Positions 8,715 through 17,611 of a stretch of DNA of 64,000 bases are shown piece after piece. The notes below the pieces were generated by a model, which had not been told where the DNA came from, made no database searches, and worked only from the letters and a program-made list of their open reading frames with translations. Every line of letters begins with the position of its first letter. The first letter of the stretch is position 1. The position numbers and the translations under genes are program-made. Origin of the DNA: Hyphomicrobiales bacterium (GTDB taxonomy: Bacteria > Pseudomonadota > Alphaproteobacteria > Rhizobiales > HXMU1428-3); assembly GCA_021775425.1 (NCBI GenBank), contig JAJFHX010000050.1, positions 50,039 through 114,038 of the forward strand, in the 5' to 3' direction.

Positions 8715-10184
8715 CTATTTTGCGATTTGTAATAGGGTTTTGAGATCCAGGTTCTGCTCAAGGTGTTCGGCGAGCTGGTCGAGTGTGGTTTCGATGCTGT
8801 TCTGGTAATTACCAGTTGAGCGATGTTTCGTGTTGATGCGCTTTAAAAAACTTTCCCTGAATTTATCCGATTGAAACAGCCCGTGCAGATAGGTGCCCAT
8901 GACGCGGCCATTTGTTGATAGGGCACCTTCAAACTCATCACCTATTTTAAAAAGTGGCCGGGTGCAATCTTCGCCTGTGGTGGTGCCCATATGCATTTGA
9001 TAGGCGTTGAAAGAAGGACTGGAATGGAGATCAGTTGCGGTGGTTTTTTCTAAGGTTTTGGTTGTTTCGATGCTTGTTTCGATATCAAGACAGGCAAGGC
9101 CTTTAATGGATGTAAGCTCGCTTTCAATTCGGTTTGGGTCAACGATTTTATTCCCAAGCATCTGATAGCCGCCGCATAGACCAAGAACGTAACCACCGCG
9201 CCTGATATGGGCTTTGATGTCGATGTCCCAGCCTTCAGTATAGAGCGCTTTTAAATCGCTGATGGTGGCTTTTGAGCCGGTGAGGATGATGAGGTCAGTT
9301 GTTGCCGGGATGGGTGTGCCGGGTTTTATTAGATTGAGCTCAACATTCGGCTCGGCGCGCAATGGGTCCAGATCGTCAAAATTTGATATTCTTGGCAGAA
9401 CCGGGACGGCAATTCTGATGAGTTTCTGACTGTTGTTTTTCCTTGAAACGGGGCTGGTTTCAAGGTCCTGACTGTCTTCGGCTGGAAGGAGATGAGCTTT
9501 TGGAAACCACGGGCAAATGCCTAAGCATGCCCATGACGTTTTGCTGGTGATCAGAGTGAGGGCGTCCTGAAACAGGTTTGGATCGCCGCGAAATTTATTG
9601 ATGATAAACCCTTTTATGAGGTTCAGTTCTTCTTGAGGCAATAGGGCATGGGTGCCGACGATGCTGGCGATGACGCCGCCTCGGTCAATATCTGCTGCGA
9701 GGATGACAGGAGTATTTGTTGCAAGAGCAAAGCCCATATTGGCAATGTCGTTCTGGCGCAGGTTTATTTCTGAGGCAGAACCTGCTCCTTCCACAATGAT
9801 GAGGTCGGCTTGCTGCTTGAGGTTTTGAAATGCTGAGAGAACTTCTGGTAACAGTGTTTTTTTAAGTTTGTAGAAATCTTTTGCTTTATAAGATCCAAGC
9901 CGCTTGCCTTTGACGATGACCTGGCTGCCGGTTTCTCCTTCAGGTTTCAGAAGCACCGGGTTCATTAGGGTTGTGGGGTCCGTTTTGCAGGCGATGGCCT
10001 GCAATGCCTGGGCCCGGCCGATTTCGCCGCCATCACTGGTGACAGCGGCGTTATTTGACATGTTTTGCGGTTTGAACGGGCGGACTTTGATACCCTGATT
10101 GGTAAAATGACGACAAAGCCCCGCAACCAGCATGGATTTGCCAACATTGGAGCCAGTGCCTTGAATCATGATCGCTTTGGTCAT
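8715..10184 (-). CDS. cobQ: Cobyric acid synthase, glutamine-hydrolysing
   Basis: CobQ amidates the b, d, e and g side chains of adenosylcobyrinic acid a,c-diamide. The 489-residue protein begins IMIQGTGSNVGKSMLVAGL, the dethiobiotin-synthetase-like P loop of the family, then KPQNMSNNAAVT and VEGAGSASEINL. The C-terminal glutaminase domain carries the cysteine in LGLCGGYQMLG near residue 335 and the histidine in GTYLHGLFQ near 427. It is the last gene of the minus-strand run cobN-cobO-cobQ, with only 5 nt between it and cobO. Confidence 0.95.
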   Translation of the reverse strand: MTKAIMIQGTGSNVGKSMLVAGLCRHFTNQGIKVRPFKPQNMSNNAAVTSDGGEIGRAQALQAIACKTDPTTLMNPVLLKPEGETGSQVIVKGKRLGSYKAKDFYKLKKTLLPEVLSAFQNLKQQADLIIVEGAGSASEINLRQNDIANMGFALATNTPVILAADIDRGGVIASIVGTHALLPQEELNLIKGFIINKFRGDPNLFQDALTLITSKTSWACLGICPWFPKAHLLPAEDSQDLETSPVSRKNNSQKLIRIAVPVLPRISNFDDLDPLRAEPNVELNLIKPGTPIPATTDLIILTGSKATISDLKALYTEGWDIDIKAHIRRGGYVLGLCGGYQMLGNKIVDPNRIESELTSIKGLACLDIETSIETTKTLEKTTATDLHSSPSFNAYQMHMGTTTGEDCTRPLFKIGDEFEGALSTNGRVMGTYLHGLFQSDKFRESFLKRINTKHRSTGNYQNSIETTLDQLAEHLEQNLDLKTLLQIAK

Positions 10185-10189
10185 TGGCG

Positions 10190-10801
10190 TTAATATTCAA
10201 TGCCTTTTTGCGCCTTGATGCCTTGTTCTTTAAAGGGGTGCTTAATCAGTTTCATTTCTGTGACTAGATCGGCGATTTCAATCAGCTGGTCTTTGGCATT
10301 GCGACCGGTGACGATGATGTGTTTATCTGGTGCACGGTTTTTTAAGGCTTCAAGGACTTCGTCAAGCTCGAGGTAATCATATCGTAGGGCGATGTTCAGC
10401 TCATCAAGCACAACCATATTGATGGCCGGGTCTTTTATAAACTCTTTTGATTTCTCCCATGCCTTTCTGGTGACTTCGATGTCTCTGTCTCTGTCTTGTG
10501 TTTCCCAGGTGAAACCTTCGCCCATGGCGTGGATTTCAACCTGATCGGGGAATTTGAGCAACACATCGCGCTCGCCAGATTGCCAGGGGCCTTTAATAAA
10601 CTGGACGATGCCGATGTTAAACCCATGGGTGATGCCGCGCATGACCATGCCAAAGGCAGCTGAGGATTTGCCTTTGCCTGTGCCGGTGTGGACAATCAGC
10701 AGGCCTTTATCGGCTGATTTTTCTGCCATTTTTTTGTCATGTAGTTCTTTGCGTTTGACCATCTTTTCATGGTGGCGGTCACTATCAACTGTTTTGCTCA
10801 T
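10190..10801 (-). CDS. cobO: Cob(I)yrinic acid a,c-diamide adenosyltransferase (CobA/CobO/BtuR type)
   Basis: CobO transfers the 5'-deoxyadenosyl group of ATP to the reduced corrinoid. The 203-residue protein has the unusual P loop GTGKGKSSAAFGM near residue 42, VQFIKGPWQSGE, and VVLDELNIALRYDYL with a VTGRNA segment near the end; these are BtuR-family signatures. The N-terminal ~30 residues are basic and charged, as in other proteobacterial members. Its start overlaps the 3' end of cobN by 17 nt, so translation is likely coupled. Confidence 0.95.
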   Translation of the reverse strand: MSKTVDSDRHHEKMVKRKELHDKKMAEKSADKGLLIVHTGTGKGKSSAAFGMVMRGITHGFNIGIVQFIKGPWQSGERDVLLKFPDQVEIHAMGEGFTWETQDRDRDIEVTRKAWEKSKEFIKDPAINMVVLDELNIALRYDYLELDEVLEALKNRAPDKHIIVTGRNAKDQLIEIADLVTEMKLIKHPFKEQGIKAQKGIEY

Positions 10802-13800
10802 TTTCGGTGTCCTGTTGTAAATAGCTCAGATATTGATAAGCGCTATTTCGTTTTGGCTGCCAGAGGCCGCGCTCAATGGCCATTGTGAATTGTTTGGTGA
10901 TTTCATCCATAGCCGGTTTGTTCGAGCTTTGCAAAAAGTTGCGCACCTCTTCATCAACGAGATAAGCTTCAAACAGACTTTCAAAATGATGTTGTTCAAC
11001 GGCGTTGGTGAGGCTGGCGAAGGCGCTTAAATTGGTTACAGTTGCGAGGATTTCGCTGGCGCCTTTTGCTCCATGGCGTTGGATTGATTTAATCCATTTC
11101 GGGTTGGCTGCACGCCCTCTGACGATTTTTGCAATCTCTTCTTTTAAGGTCTGGACTTTTGGGTTTTCAGGGTTGGAGTGGTCATTATGATAAATCTCTG
11201 GGGCAGTGCCTGACTGGCTTTCAACGGCGGCTGAAAGCCCACCTTCGAACTGGTAAAAATCTTCGCTATCTAAAATATCAAATTCGCGGCTGTCCTGATT
11301 TTGAACCACGAGACTGGTAGCTTTCAACAGGGCTTTGAAATGGTCTCGTGCCTGTTTACCATCCTGATTGTGGTCAGCAGCGAGACCATAAGTATAAGCA
11401 CTATTGTTGATATACTGGCTGGCCAGTTCTTCGCGGTTTGTCCACTGGCCATTATGGATGGTGTCTTTTATGCCGGCGCCATATTGCATTTGTGCGGAGC
11501 CGAAAATGCGGGCCTTTGCCTCGCCGTCTGCAAGTTTTTCATCAATACCTTGTTGTTTCAGGTCTGCTTTTCGTTTCAGATAAGCGGCGCGTAAGGGGTT
11601 GGATTTTTCATTTTCGTTTAATTCAGCAATTGCGTTCATCGCGCTTTGCAGCAGGTCAATCTGGGCCGGGAAGGCATCACGGAAAAAGCCTGAAATACGC
11701 AATAATAAATCAGTTCTCGGACGGCCCAGCTCTGAAAGGGGTATGATTTCAAACCCCGTGACACGGCGCGAAGCTGCGTCCCAGCTGGGGCGAGCACCAA
11801 TGAAGGCCAGAGCCTGAGCTATGTCATCGCCGCCGGTTCTCATATTGGACGTGCCCCATGCTGAAAGTGCGATCTGTTTTGGCCATTCGCCGTTTGTTTG
11901 GGTATAGGCTTTGATGACACGTTCAGCTGATTGCTTGCCAAGACGCCAGGCGGTCTGGGTTGGGATGGTGCGGTTGTCGATGGTGTAAAAATTACGACCG
12001 GTTGGCAGCACGTCTATTCGCCCCCGCGTGGGTGCGCCGGATGGGCCGGGGAGCAGAAACTGACCATCAAGCGCTGTTATGACACCGCCTAGTTCTTTTT
12101 CGGCGCAGCTTTCAATTAAGGGGGTCAGATCATTTGTTATATATTTCAAAACGGCGTTTGTCTGGGGCCAGTTCTTTGCTGGTTGTACAGTGCTGTTGAT
12201 CAGGCTTTCTGCCAGTAGTTCTATGCGCTCCACCGTGTCGCCATTCGTCCGCCAGCTTTCGCTGAGTATGTTTTTTAAAACTGATGGCTTGATGCCCTGC
12301 CATGGGTTCGCCATTTCAGTTATCAAGGGGTCAAAATCAAGGGCGAGATCATTGGCAATGGCGCGCATAAGAGACTGGTTTTGATCAGCCAGATTGACAG
12401 AAGATGTTTTCTGTTCAGGCTTTATTTCTTCAGTAATATTTTCGGCAGGTTTTGCTTCATTGCGTGGCAGCCGGGTGAGGGCCAGCAGAAGATTTGTTTT
12501 CTGGATCTGATCCGGTGTTTTGCCAAAGATGTGCAGGCCATCGCGGATTTGCAGTTCTTTCAGTTCACAAAGAAAATTATCCAGCTTTTGCAATTTGGTA
12601 TCTTCGCAATCACTTTCAAGGATGTCACAGTCTTTTGAAAGGCCGATCGAGGCAGCCAGATTGATGATATCTTCACCCAGTAATTTTGTGCGCCGCGGGT
12701 CAACTCCCGCCGCTTCATAATATTCATCAACAAGGGCTTCGAGGTCTTTTAAGGGGCCGTAGGTTTCGGCTCTGGTAAGCGGCGGTGTGAGGTGATCAAC
12801 GATCACGGCACTGGTTCTGCGTTTGGCTTGCGCGCCTTCGCCCGGGTCGTTGACAATAAAGGGATAAATATGCGGTGTTGGACCTAAGATTGCTTCAGGG
12901 GCGCAGGCTTCAGTTAAAGCGAGGGCTTTGCCGGGCAGCCACTCCAGATTGCCATGTTTGCCCATATGAATGATGGCATCCATCTGAAAATTGAACCGGA
13001 GCCAGAAATAAAATGCAAGATATTCATGTGTGGGGGGAATGGTTGCATCATGATGGGATTGTTTTGCATCAAGGTCGCTGCCACGGCCGGGCTGAACACC
13101 AATGATGAGATTGCCATGTTTGATGGCGCGGACCTGAAAGCACTGTTGCTTCTGGTCAAATGAAGGGTCTTGCCCGGGTTCGCCCCAGCGGGTGGATATT
13201 TCATCCTGGAGAATAGTCGGCAGGTTTAGCCATGCTGCTTTATAAGCGCTCAAAGATAAATTCTGCCAGTTGGTTTTGTCTGCTGTTTCATGTTGCAGGG
13301 TGTGGATGAGGCTATCACCCGTTTCAGGAATATGGGTGATCTGGTAACCGGCATCTGCCATTTTTTGCATAAGCTGAACTGTGCTGGCAGGGGTATCAAG
13401 GCCAACGCCATTGGCGATGCGCCCATCTGTTGAGGGATAATTTGAGAGGATCAGCGCAATTTTGCGCGCCTTTACTGGTGTGGTTTTCAGTCTGACCCAG
13501 TTACTGGCGAGTTTTGCGACAAAGCTGGTTCTGGTTGGTTCTGGTTTGTGGCCGATGAGGTTTGTTTCAACATTATCATCGCGGCCAAAATCAGACTTGA
13601 AAGAAATTGCCCTCGTTGTAATGCGTCCATCAAGTTCCGGGAGGGTGACATTCATGGCGATGTCACGGGCGATGAGACCGCGCGGATTATCCTGCCAGCT
13701 TTGTTGGTTCGACCCTGAAAGAATGGCCTGAAATACGGGTGCGCCGGCTTTATCTAATATTGTGCCGTGCCAGTGCTGGCCGGGGTTGGAAATGGCGAAA

Positions 13801-14606
13801 CTGGTTGTGTTGATAATCGCTGCTGGTTTTGCTTCTTTGAAAATTTCGGTGATGATTTCAGTTGCGGTCTGATCTTTTAGACTGCTTGCGAAAATCGGCA
13901 GTGGATTAAGGCCCTCATTGATCATATCTTTAATGAGCTGATCAATTGGCGCTAAATCAGCTGACTGAAGCAATGCGCGGTAAAACGTTATGGCGGCGAC
14001 TGGGCATTCTGGTTGCCAGTTTTGTTGGAGCTGTACTAGAGAATTGATTTTTCTGCCTGGCCAGTATAACCCCGCTTTTGGCAAGGGGGTTGCCGGGTGA
14101 GGCTGTGGGGTCGTTTCAGGGGTTATGATATACTGGCAATGGCTTAAAAAGTTCTGGTAATTTTCAGGCCCGCCTTCTGTCAGGTAAGACCAGAGCTGGT
14201 CAGTTGTTTCAACTTCAAGTGTTGAGTAGCTATCCAGCGTTTCATCTTTATAAGCACTGCCGGAGATGACGGCGAGTTTGATGTTGTTGCCGCGCGCTAG
14301 ACGGCACACTTCATCAAGACCATATGACCAGTAAGACGGTCCTCCCAGCACGCGGATGATGATCAGCTTTGCGTGGCACAGCGTTTGTTCGATATAAAGA
14401 TCAACCGAATAATTATGGTTGAGATTAAGCAGATTGGCGAGGCGCAGGGACGGGGCATCCGGGCCCAGATTATTCTGGGCTTTGGCCAAACCGGCAATTT
14501 CTGTATCGGCAGATGTGAGGACAACAATTTCGCCCGCAGTTTGTGCGAGGTCGATTGGGTCTTTGCCGTCGTCGATGCTGCCTGCCTGTGCCGTCAATAA
14601 ATGCAT
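10785..14606 (-). CDS. cobN: Cobaltochelatase large subunit CobN
   Basis: CobN is the porphyrin-binding subunit of the aerobic, ATP-dependent cobaltochelatase; CobS and CobT of the chelatase are needed as partners and are not in this window. At 1273 residues it has the normal family size. Recognisable segments include FDQKQQCFQ, MGKHGNLEWLPGKALAL (metal-chelatase H subunit signature), IYPFIVNDPGEGAQAKRRTSAV and ALSAWGTSNMRTGGDDIAQALA. GGAAG lies six bases before ATG 14606. On its strand, the ~100-nt leader immediately upstream contains copy 1 of the dispersed structured element described separately. Confidence 0.96.
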   Translation of the reverse strand: MHLLTAQAGSIDDGKDPIDLAQTAGEIVVLTSADTEIAGLAKAQNNLGPDAPSLRLANLLNLNHNYSVDLYIEQTLCHAKLIIIRVLGGPSYWSYGLDEVCRLARGNNIKLAVISGSAYKDETLDSYSTLEVETTDQLWSYLTEGGPENYQNFLSHCQYIITPETTPQPHPATPLPKAGLYWPGRKINSLVQLQQNWQPECPVAAITFYRALLQSADLAPIDQLIKDMINEGLNPLPIFASSLKDQTATEIITEIFKEAKPAAIINTTSFAISNPGQHWHGTILDKAGAPVFQAILSGSNQQSWQDNPRGLIARDIAMNVTLPELDGRITTRAISFKSDFGRDDNVETNLIGHKPEPTRTSFVAKLASNWVRLKTTPVKARKIALILSNYPSTDGRIANGVGLDTPASTVQLMQKMADAGYQITHIPETGDSLIHTLQHETADKTNWQNLSLSAYKAAWLNLPTILQDEISTRWGEPGQDPSFDQKQQCFQVRAIKHGNLIIGVQPGRGSDLDAKQSHHDATIPPTHEYLAFYFWLRFNFQMDAIIHMGKHGNLEWLPGKALALTEACAPEAILGPTPHIYPFIVNDPGEGAQAKRRTSAVIVDHLTPPLTRAETYGPLKDLEALVDEYYEAAGVDPRRTKLLGEDIINLAASIGLSKDCDILESDCEDTKLQKLDNFLCELKELQIRDGLHIFGKTPDQIQKTNLLLALTRLPRNEAKPAENITEEIKPEQKTSSVNLADQNQSLMRAIANDLALDFDPLITEMANPWQGIKPSVLKNILSESWRTNGDTVERIELLAESLINSTVQPAKNWPQTNAVLKYITNDLTPLIESCAEKELGGVITALDGQFLLPGPSGAPTRGRIDVLPTGRNFYTIDNRTIPTQTAWRLGKQSAERVIKAYTQTNGEWPKQIALSAWGTSNMRTGGDDIAQALAFIGARPSWDAASRRVTGFEIIPLSELGRPRTDLLLRISGFFRDAFPAQIDLLQSAMNAIAELNENEKSNPLRAAYLKRKADLKQQGIDEKLADGEAKARIFGSAQMQYGAGIKDTIHNGQWTNREELASQYINNSAYTYGLAADHNQDGKQARDHFKALLKATSLVVQNQDSREFDILDSEDFYQFEGGLSAAVESQSGTAPEIYHNDHSNPENPKVQTLKEEIAKIVRGRAANPKWIKSIQRHGAKGASEILATVTNLSAFASLTNAVEQHHFESLFEAYLVDEEVRNFLQSSNKPAMDEITKQFTMAIERGLWQPKRNSAYQYLSYLQQDTENEQNS

Positions 14607-14615
14607 TTAAAACTT

Positions 14616-14728
14616 CCATTTTTGTTGCACTTCAGTTGCCCACGATGCAACCGCGCTGAGTTTGAGGGCGTTAAAGAAAAACATTAGACCCTTAAATATG
14701 TCTAATATTCTGCGGCCCTAATATTTTT
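14616..14728. repeat. Dispersed structured element, copy 1 (cobN leader)
   Basis: Read on the plus strand it runs from a T-run through CTTCAGTTGCCCAC (14630-14643) to GCGGCCCTA (14712-14720). It contains a small hairpin (GTTGC 14635-14639 with GCAAC 14647-14651), a perfect 7-bp inner hairpin (ATTAGAC 14683-14689 with GTCTAAT 14700-14706) and a 5-bp closing helix (AGGGC 14665-14669 with GCCCT 14715-14719). Copy 3 near 20.8 kb shares both end motifs at almost identical spacing (91 versus 90 nt). The 217-nt spacer 14607-14823 holds nothing else that I can support. Which strand is functional is unknown. Confidence 0.55.
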
Positions 14729-14823
14729 CTTTGCCTACTCAAACACAAAATCTGAAAGTTTTAGATGGGATTTAATTATTAGGAATATTAAAATAGAAGA
14801 CTGATATAAAATTTTGTGACTGT

Positions 14824-15783
14824 TCAAATTATTTGGGATAATAATTTTTTTCCATTTTCAGTTAGAAATACGTATCTAGTATTATTAAAACTTCTTAAAA
14901 TTGAACCTTCACTTGATGAACTTTCTTCTTTAAATGAAATTATATTAAATATGAAAAGAAATGCTTTTAATAAATGCAAGTTGTATTTGTCGATCAAAAT
15001 ATCATGATTGCTATTGATTACTTGAATTACTGAATTTTTGAGCAGTTTATCAAAGGAATGATCTGGAATTGGAGTAAATAGTGCTGTACTCATAATTAAC
15101 GCAACTTTGCCAAGATTAATTTCATGTTTTACTATTTTATCTGTTTGATCTTCTTTATATTCTATTTGGAATTTTGGAATTTTATTATTATCAGTAATGG
15201 TTGATAGTTGGTTTTCTAAAATACTTATTGTTCTATTAGCTTTAGCGAGTTCTTGAAGTATTTGTGATGATGCTTCTTTATCTCCTCTTATCCAACCTGA
15301 TCTAGGAAAACGTTTCATTGTTCGTGTTAAAGAAACGAGAACTTTTCCAGCCAAATCATCCGAGTTATTCCATTCATCTTTGATTCTACCGGTGGCTAGC
15401 TCATTTTTAAAATCATTCAATTTTTTTATTAGGCTAGGACTATTTTCTGATTTTCCAGTTGGGATATTATCAGGATCCGAATGTATTAGAGAGCAGACAG
15501 GTATGCCTTTTTCTTTAGCATAAAGATATTCTTTTTCAGTGTAACTGATACCTTCTTCTGTAAGTGTTCCATATCTTCCGCCTACAATTACAATATAATA
15601 ATCACTATCGTCGATTATGGTTTTGATAAATTCAAATTGTTCTTCATCTATAGCGCCAAAAAATTCCATACCGGCTGGAATGCAATCAATCTGCAAAAGC
15701 GTTTCGTAAATTTTTTTTCGCTCTTCTTTAAGATCTTCAAAGGTGGAACTTACAAATACTTGATAACGCCGATTATCACTCAT
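14824..15783 (-). CDS. DUF4062 domain protein, probable acquired gene inside the cobalamin operon
   Basis: A 319-residue protein whose first ~110 residues are a DUF4062 domain: RYQVFVSSTFEDLKEER at the start, then GMEFFGA, YYIVIVGGRYGT and YTEKEYLYA. This domain is TIR/Toll-like in fold and occurs in NTPase and effector proteins, many suspected to act in phage defence; it has no fixed function. Residues ~185-205 look coiled-coil. The C-terminal ~80 residues end in NTRYVFLTENGKKLLSQII, which resembles a winged-helix end. The gene is clearly more AT-rich and uses more AAA/ATT/TTA codons than its cob neighbours. It sits between cobW and cobN, where nothing is expected, and partial repeat copies lie on both sides. 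Transfer is inferred. Confidence 0.8.
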   Translation of the reverse strand: MSDNRRYQVFVSSTFEDLKEERKKIYETLLQIDCIPAGMEFFGAIDEEQFEFIKTIIDDSDYYIVIVGGRYGTLTEEGISYTEKEYLYAKEKGIPVCSLIHSDPDNIPTGKSENSPSLIKKLNDFKNELATGRIKDEWNNSDDLAGKVLVSLTRTMKRFPRSGWIRGDKEASSQILQELAKANRTISILENQLSTITDNNKIPKFQIEYKEDQTDKIVKHEINLGKVALIMSTALFTPIPDHSFDKLLKNSVIQVINSNHDILIDKYNLHLLKAFLFIFNIISFKEESSSSEGSILRSFNNTRYVFLTENGKKLLSQII

Positions 15784-15795
15784 AATAATTCCAAT

Positions 15796-15836
15796 CTTTT
15801 TATTTGCGCTTCAGTTGCTCATAAAACAACCGCACT
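15796..15836. repeat. Dispersed structured element, partial copy 2
   Basis: TTTTTATTTGCGCTTCAG followed by TTGCTCA (15797-15821) and AACCGCAC (15828-15835) matches the 5' 40 bases of copies 1 and 3 (T-run, GCRCTTCAGTTGCYCA, 6-9 nt, CAACCGYRY). The rest of the element is missing because the cobW stop codon follows directly. It lies just upstream of the DUF4062 start, as copy 1 lies just upstream of the cobN start. The two copies therefore bracket the DUF4062 gene as direct repeats. Confidence 0.5.
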
Positions 15837-16908
15837 ATGAAAAAGCCTGTTCCAGGCTTGAGGATTTTATTGTGGTTTCGATTTGCTTTTGGTTGAGGCC
15901 TTCGAGGCCGATGACGACGAGGTTTGAGGTGCGGGGCTCTGTTGGTTGCCAGGGTTTGTCGAAATAGGCTTCAAGCCTTGGGCCAACGGCCTGGATGACG
16001 AGGCGCATGTCTTTGCCATCAACTGCGACGAACCCTTTGAGACGCAGAATATCATGAGCTTTGATGGTTTCAACAAGTCGGGTTTTAAATGTTTCAATAT
16101 CTCTGATGACATCAAATGAAACGTGGAAGCTTTCGAAATCATCATGATCGTGCGTGTGCTCAATGTCTTGGCCAGCATCTGCGTGGTGTTGTTCGTGATG
16201 GGAAAGACGGTTGTCGTCTTCCGCTTTCATATCAAGGCCGAGCAGAACATTGAGTGGTAGTTTGCCGTTCTGAGATTTTACCAATTGCACGCCGGGGCGG
16301 GTATCGAGCTTGACGATATCGCTTACCTTTTCAATTTCGGCTTCATCAATCAGATCGGTTTTTGAAAGGACGATTAAATCAGCGCAATTGATCTGGTCCT
16401 CGAACAATTCAGCTAATGGGGTTTCATGGTCAAGTGCTTCATCGCTTTCTCTTTGCTGCTGGACGTTTTGTTCATTAGCGGCAAAGCGACCATCTGCAAC
16501 GGCAGGGGCATCGACTATGGTGACGACGCCATCAACCGTGACTTCGGTTTTGATCTCAGGCCAGTTAAAGGCGCGGACCAATGGCTGCGGTAGGGCAAGG
16601 CCAGAGGTTTCAATGATGATATGATCAGGCCTGCTGTCACGGCTTAATAGCTGTTGCATGGTCGGGATGAAATCTTCAGCAACGGTGCAGCAAATGCAGC
16701 CATTGGCCAATTCGACAATGTCATCTTCCGTGCAGTTTTCATCGCCGCAGGATTTCAGAACTTCACCATCAACACCGACATCGCCAAATTCATTAATGAT
16801 GAGGGCAAGGCGTTTGCCGTTGGCGTTTTCGATCATGTTGCGGATCAGCGTGGTTTTGCCAGCGCCCAGAAATCCGGTGATGACGGTGACAGGAATTTTG
16901 TTCGACAT
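15835..16908 (-). CDS. cobW: CobW, G3E GTPase, cobalt/zinc chaperone
   Basis: CobW is a metal-dependent GTPase that is thought to supply Co(II) to the CobNST chelatase. The protein begins IPVTVITGFLGAGKTTLIRN (Walker A), has INEFGDVGVDGE, the metal-binding CICC motif in ANGCICCTV near residue 75, the SKTDL guanine-specificity motif, and a histidine-rich stretch (HHEQHHADAGQD...HTHDHDD) before the CobW C-terminal domain. ATG 16908 is chosen because GAGGA stands five bases upstream; the frame is open to 16986 but the extra 26 residues do not look like family sequence. In operon order it follows cobU and would precede cobN without the DUF4062 insertion. Confidence 0.95.
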   Translation of the reverse strand: MSNKIPVTVITGFLGAGKTTLIRNMIENANGKRLALIINEFGDVGVDGEVLKSCGDENCTEDDIVELANGCICCTVAEDFIPTMQQLLSRDSRPDHIIIETSGLALPQPLVRAFNWPEIKTEVTVDGVVTIVDAPAVADGRFAANEQNVQQQRESDEALDHETPLAELFEDQINCADLIVLSKTDLIDEAEIEKVSDIVKLDTRPGVQLVKSQNGKLPLNVLLGLDMKAEDDNRLSHHEQHHADAGQDIEHTHDHDDFESFHVSFDVIRDIETFKTRLVETIKAHDILRLKGFVAVDGKDMRLVIQAVGPRLEAYFDKPWQPTEPRTSNLVVIGLEGLNQKQIETTIKSSSLEQAFS

Positions 16909-16982
16909 TGTATTCCTCTTTTCGGCCGCGATGAATGATATGGCCAAGTTAAGTGAGTGTTTTAAAGGTGTTCTGTTTATTC

Positions 16983-17510
16983 TCATGCCTGCTTCAGGAT
17001 GAGGGGGAGACCTGCTGCCATAAAAACAACATTTGTAGCCCCTTTGGCAAGCTTTTGATTTAATAAACCCTGCTCATCACGAAAGGCGCGGGCAAGTGCG
17101 TTCTCTGGCACGATTGAGAGGCCGACTTCGTTTGAAATCAGAATGATAGGGCACTCAGCTACCTCCAAGGTGTTTTTTAACCGCTCAGTTTCAGCGTTGA
17201 TGTCTTTTTCAGCCGCCATCAGGTTGGATAGCCAGAGGGTGAGACAATCAATCATGATGACAGAATTTGCATTCTGGGCTGTTTCAATCAGCGATGCGAT
17301 GTTGAGGGGTTCTTCAAAGGTTTGCCAGTCGGTCCCTCTTCTTTGCTTGTGCTTTATTATACGGGCGTTCATTTCGTCGTCGCGATTTTCAGCGGTGGCG
17401 ATGTAGAGTTTACGTAGGCCATATTCCTCTGCTATTGAGGTGGTCAGAGTTTCTGCATATTCGCTTTTGCCGCTGCGGGCGCCGCCGAGGATTAGTGAGA
17501 TATTTTTCAT
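16983..17510 (-). CDS. cobU: Adenosylcobinamide kinase / adenosylcobinamide-phosphate guanylyltransferase (CobU; CobP)
   Basis: This bifunctional enzyme phosphorylates adenosylcobinamide and adds GMP from GTP to form AdoCbi-GDP. The 175-residue protein starts ISLILGGARSGKSEYAE (P loop), has ARIIKHKQRRGTDWQTFEEPL (the CobU guanylylation-site region with its histidine) and MIDCLTLWLSNLM, then SNEVGLSIVPENALARAFRD. It is the first gene of the minus-strand run cobU-cobW-(DUF4062)-cobN-cobO-cobQ and is transcribed divergently from cobT over a 101-nt spacer, too short for a full B12 riboswitch. Confidence 0.95.
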   Translation of the reverse strand: MKNISLILGGARSGKSEYAETLTTSIAEEYGLRKLYIATAENRDDEMNARIIKHKQRRGTDWQTFEEPLNIASLIETAQNANSVIMIDCLTLWLSNLMAAEKDINAETERLKNTLEVAECPIILISNEVGLSIVPENALARAFRDEQGLLNQKLAKGATNVVFMAAGLPLILKQA

Positions 17511-17611
17511 TGTTTGCTAATTTTATTCGCTTTTTTCATGCTATAAGGCTGAAAAATATATCGCATGGTTTCTTCATTTCATGAAGCGCTAAAACAATTC
17601 CTGGAAAATTT

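Noticed and set aside
14616..14728. Integron attC site or cobalamin riboswitch as identity of the dispersed element
   Set aside because: The attC core motifs (RYYYAAC/GTTRRRY) are not present in the proper arrangement, there is no integrase, and the B12 riboswitch core is absent.
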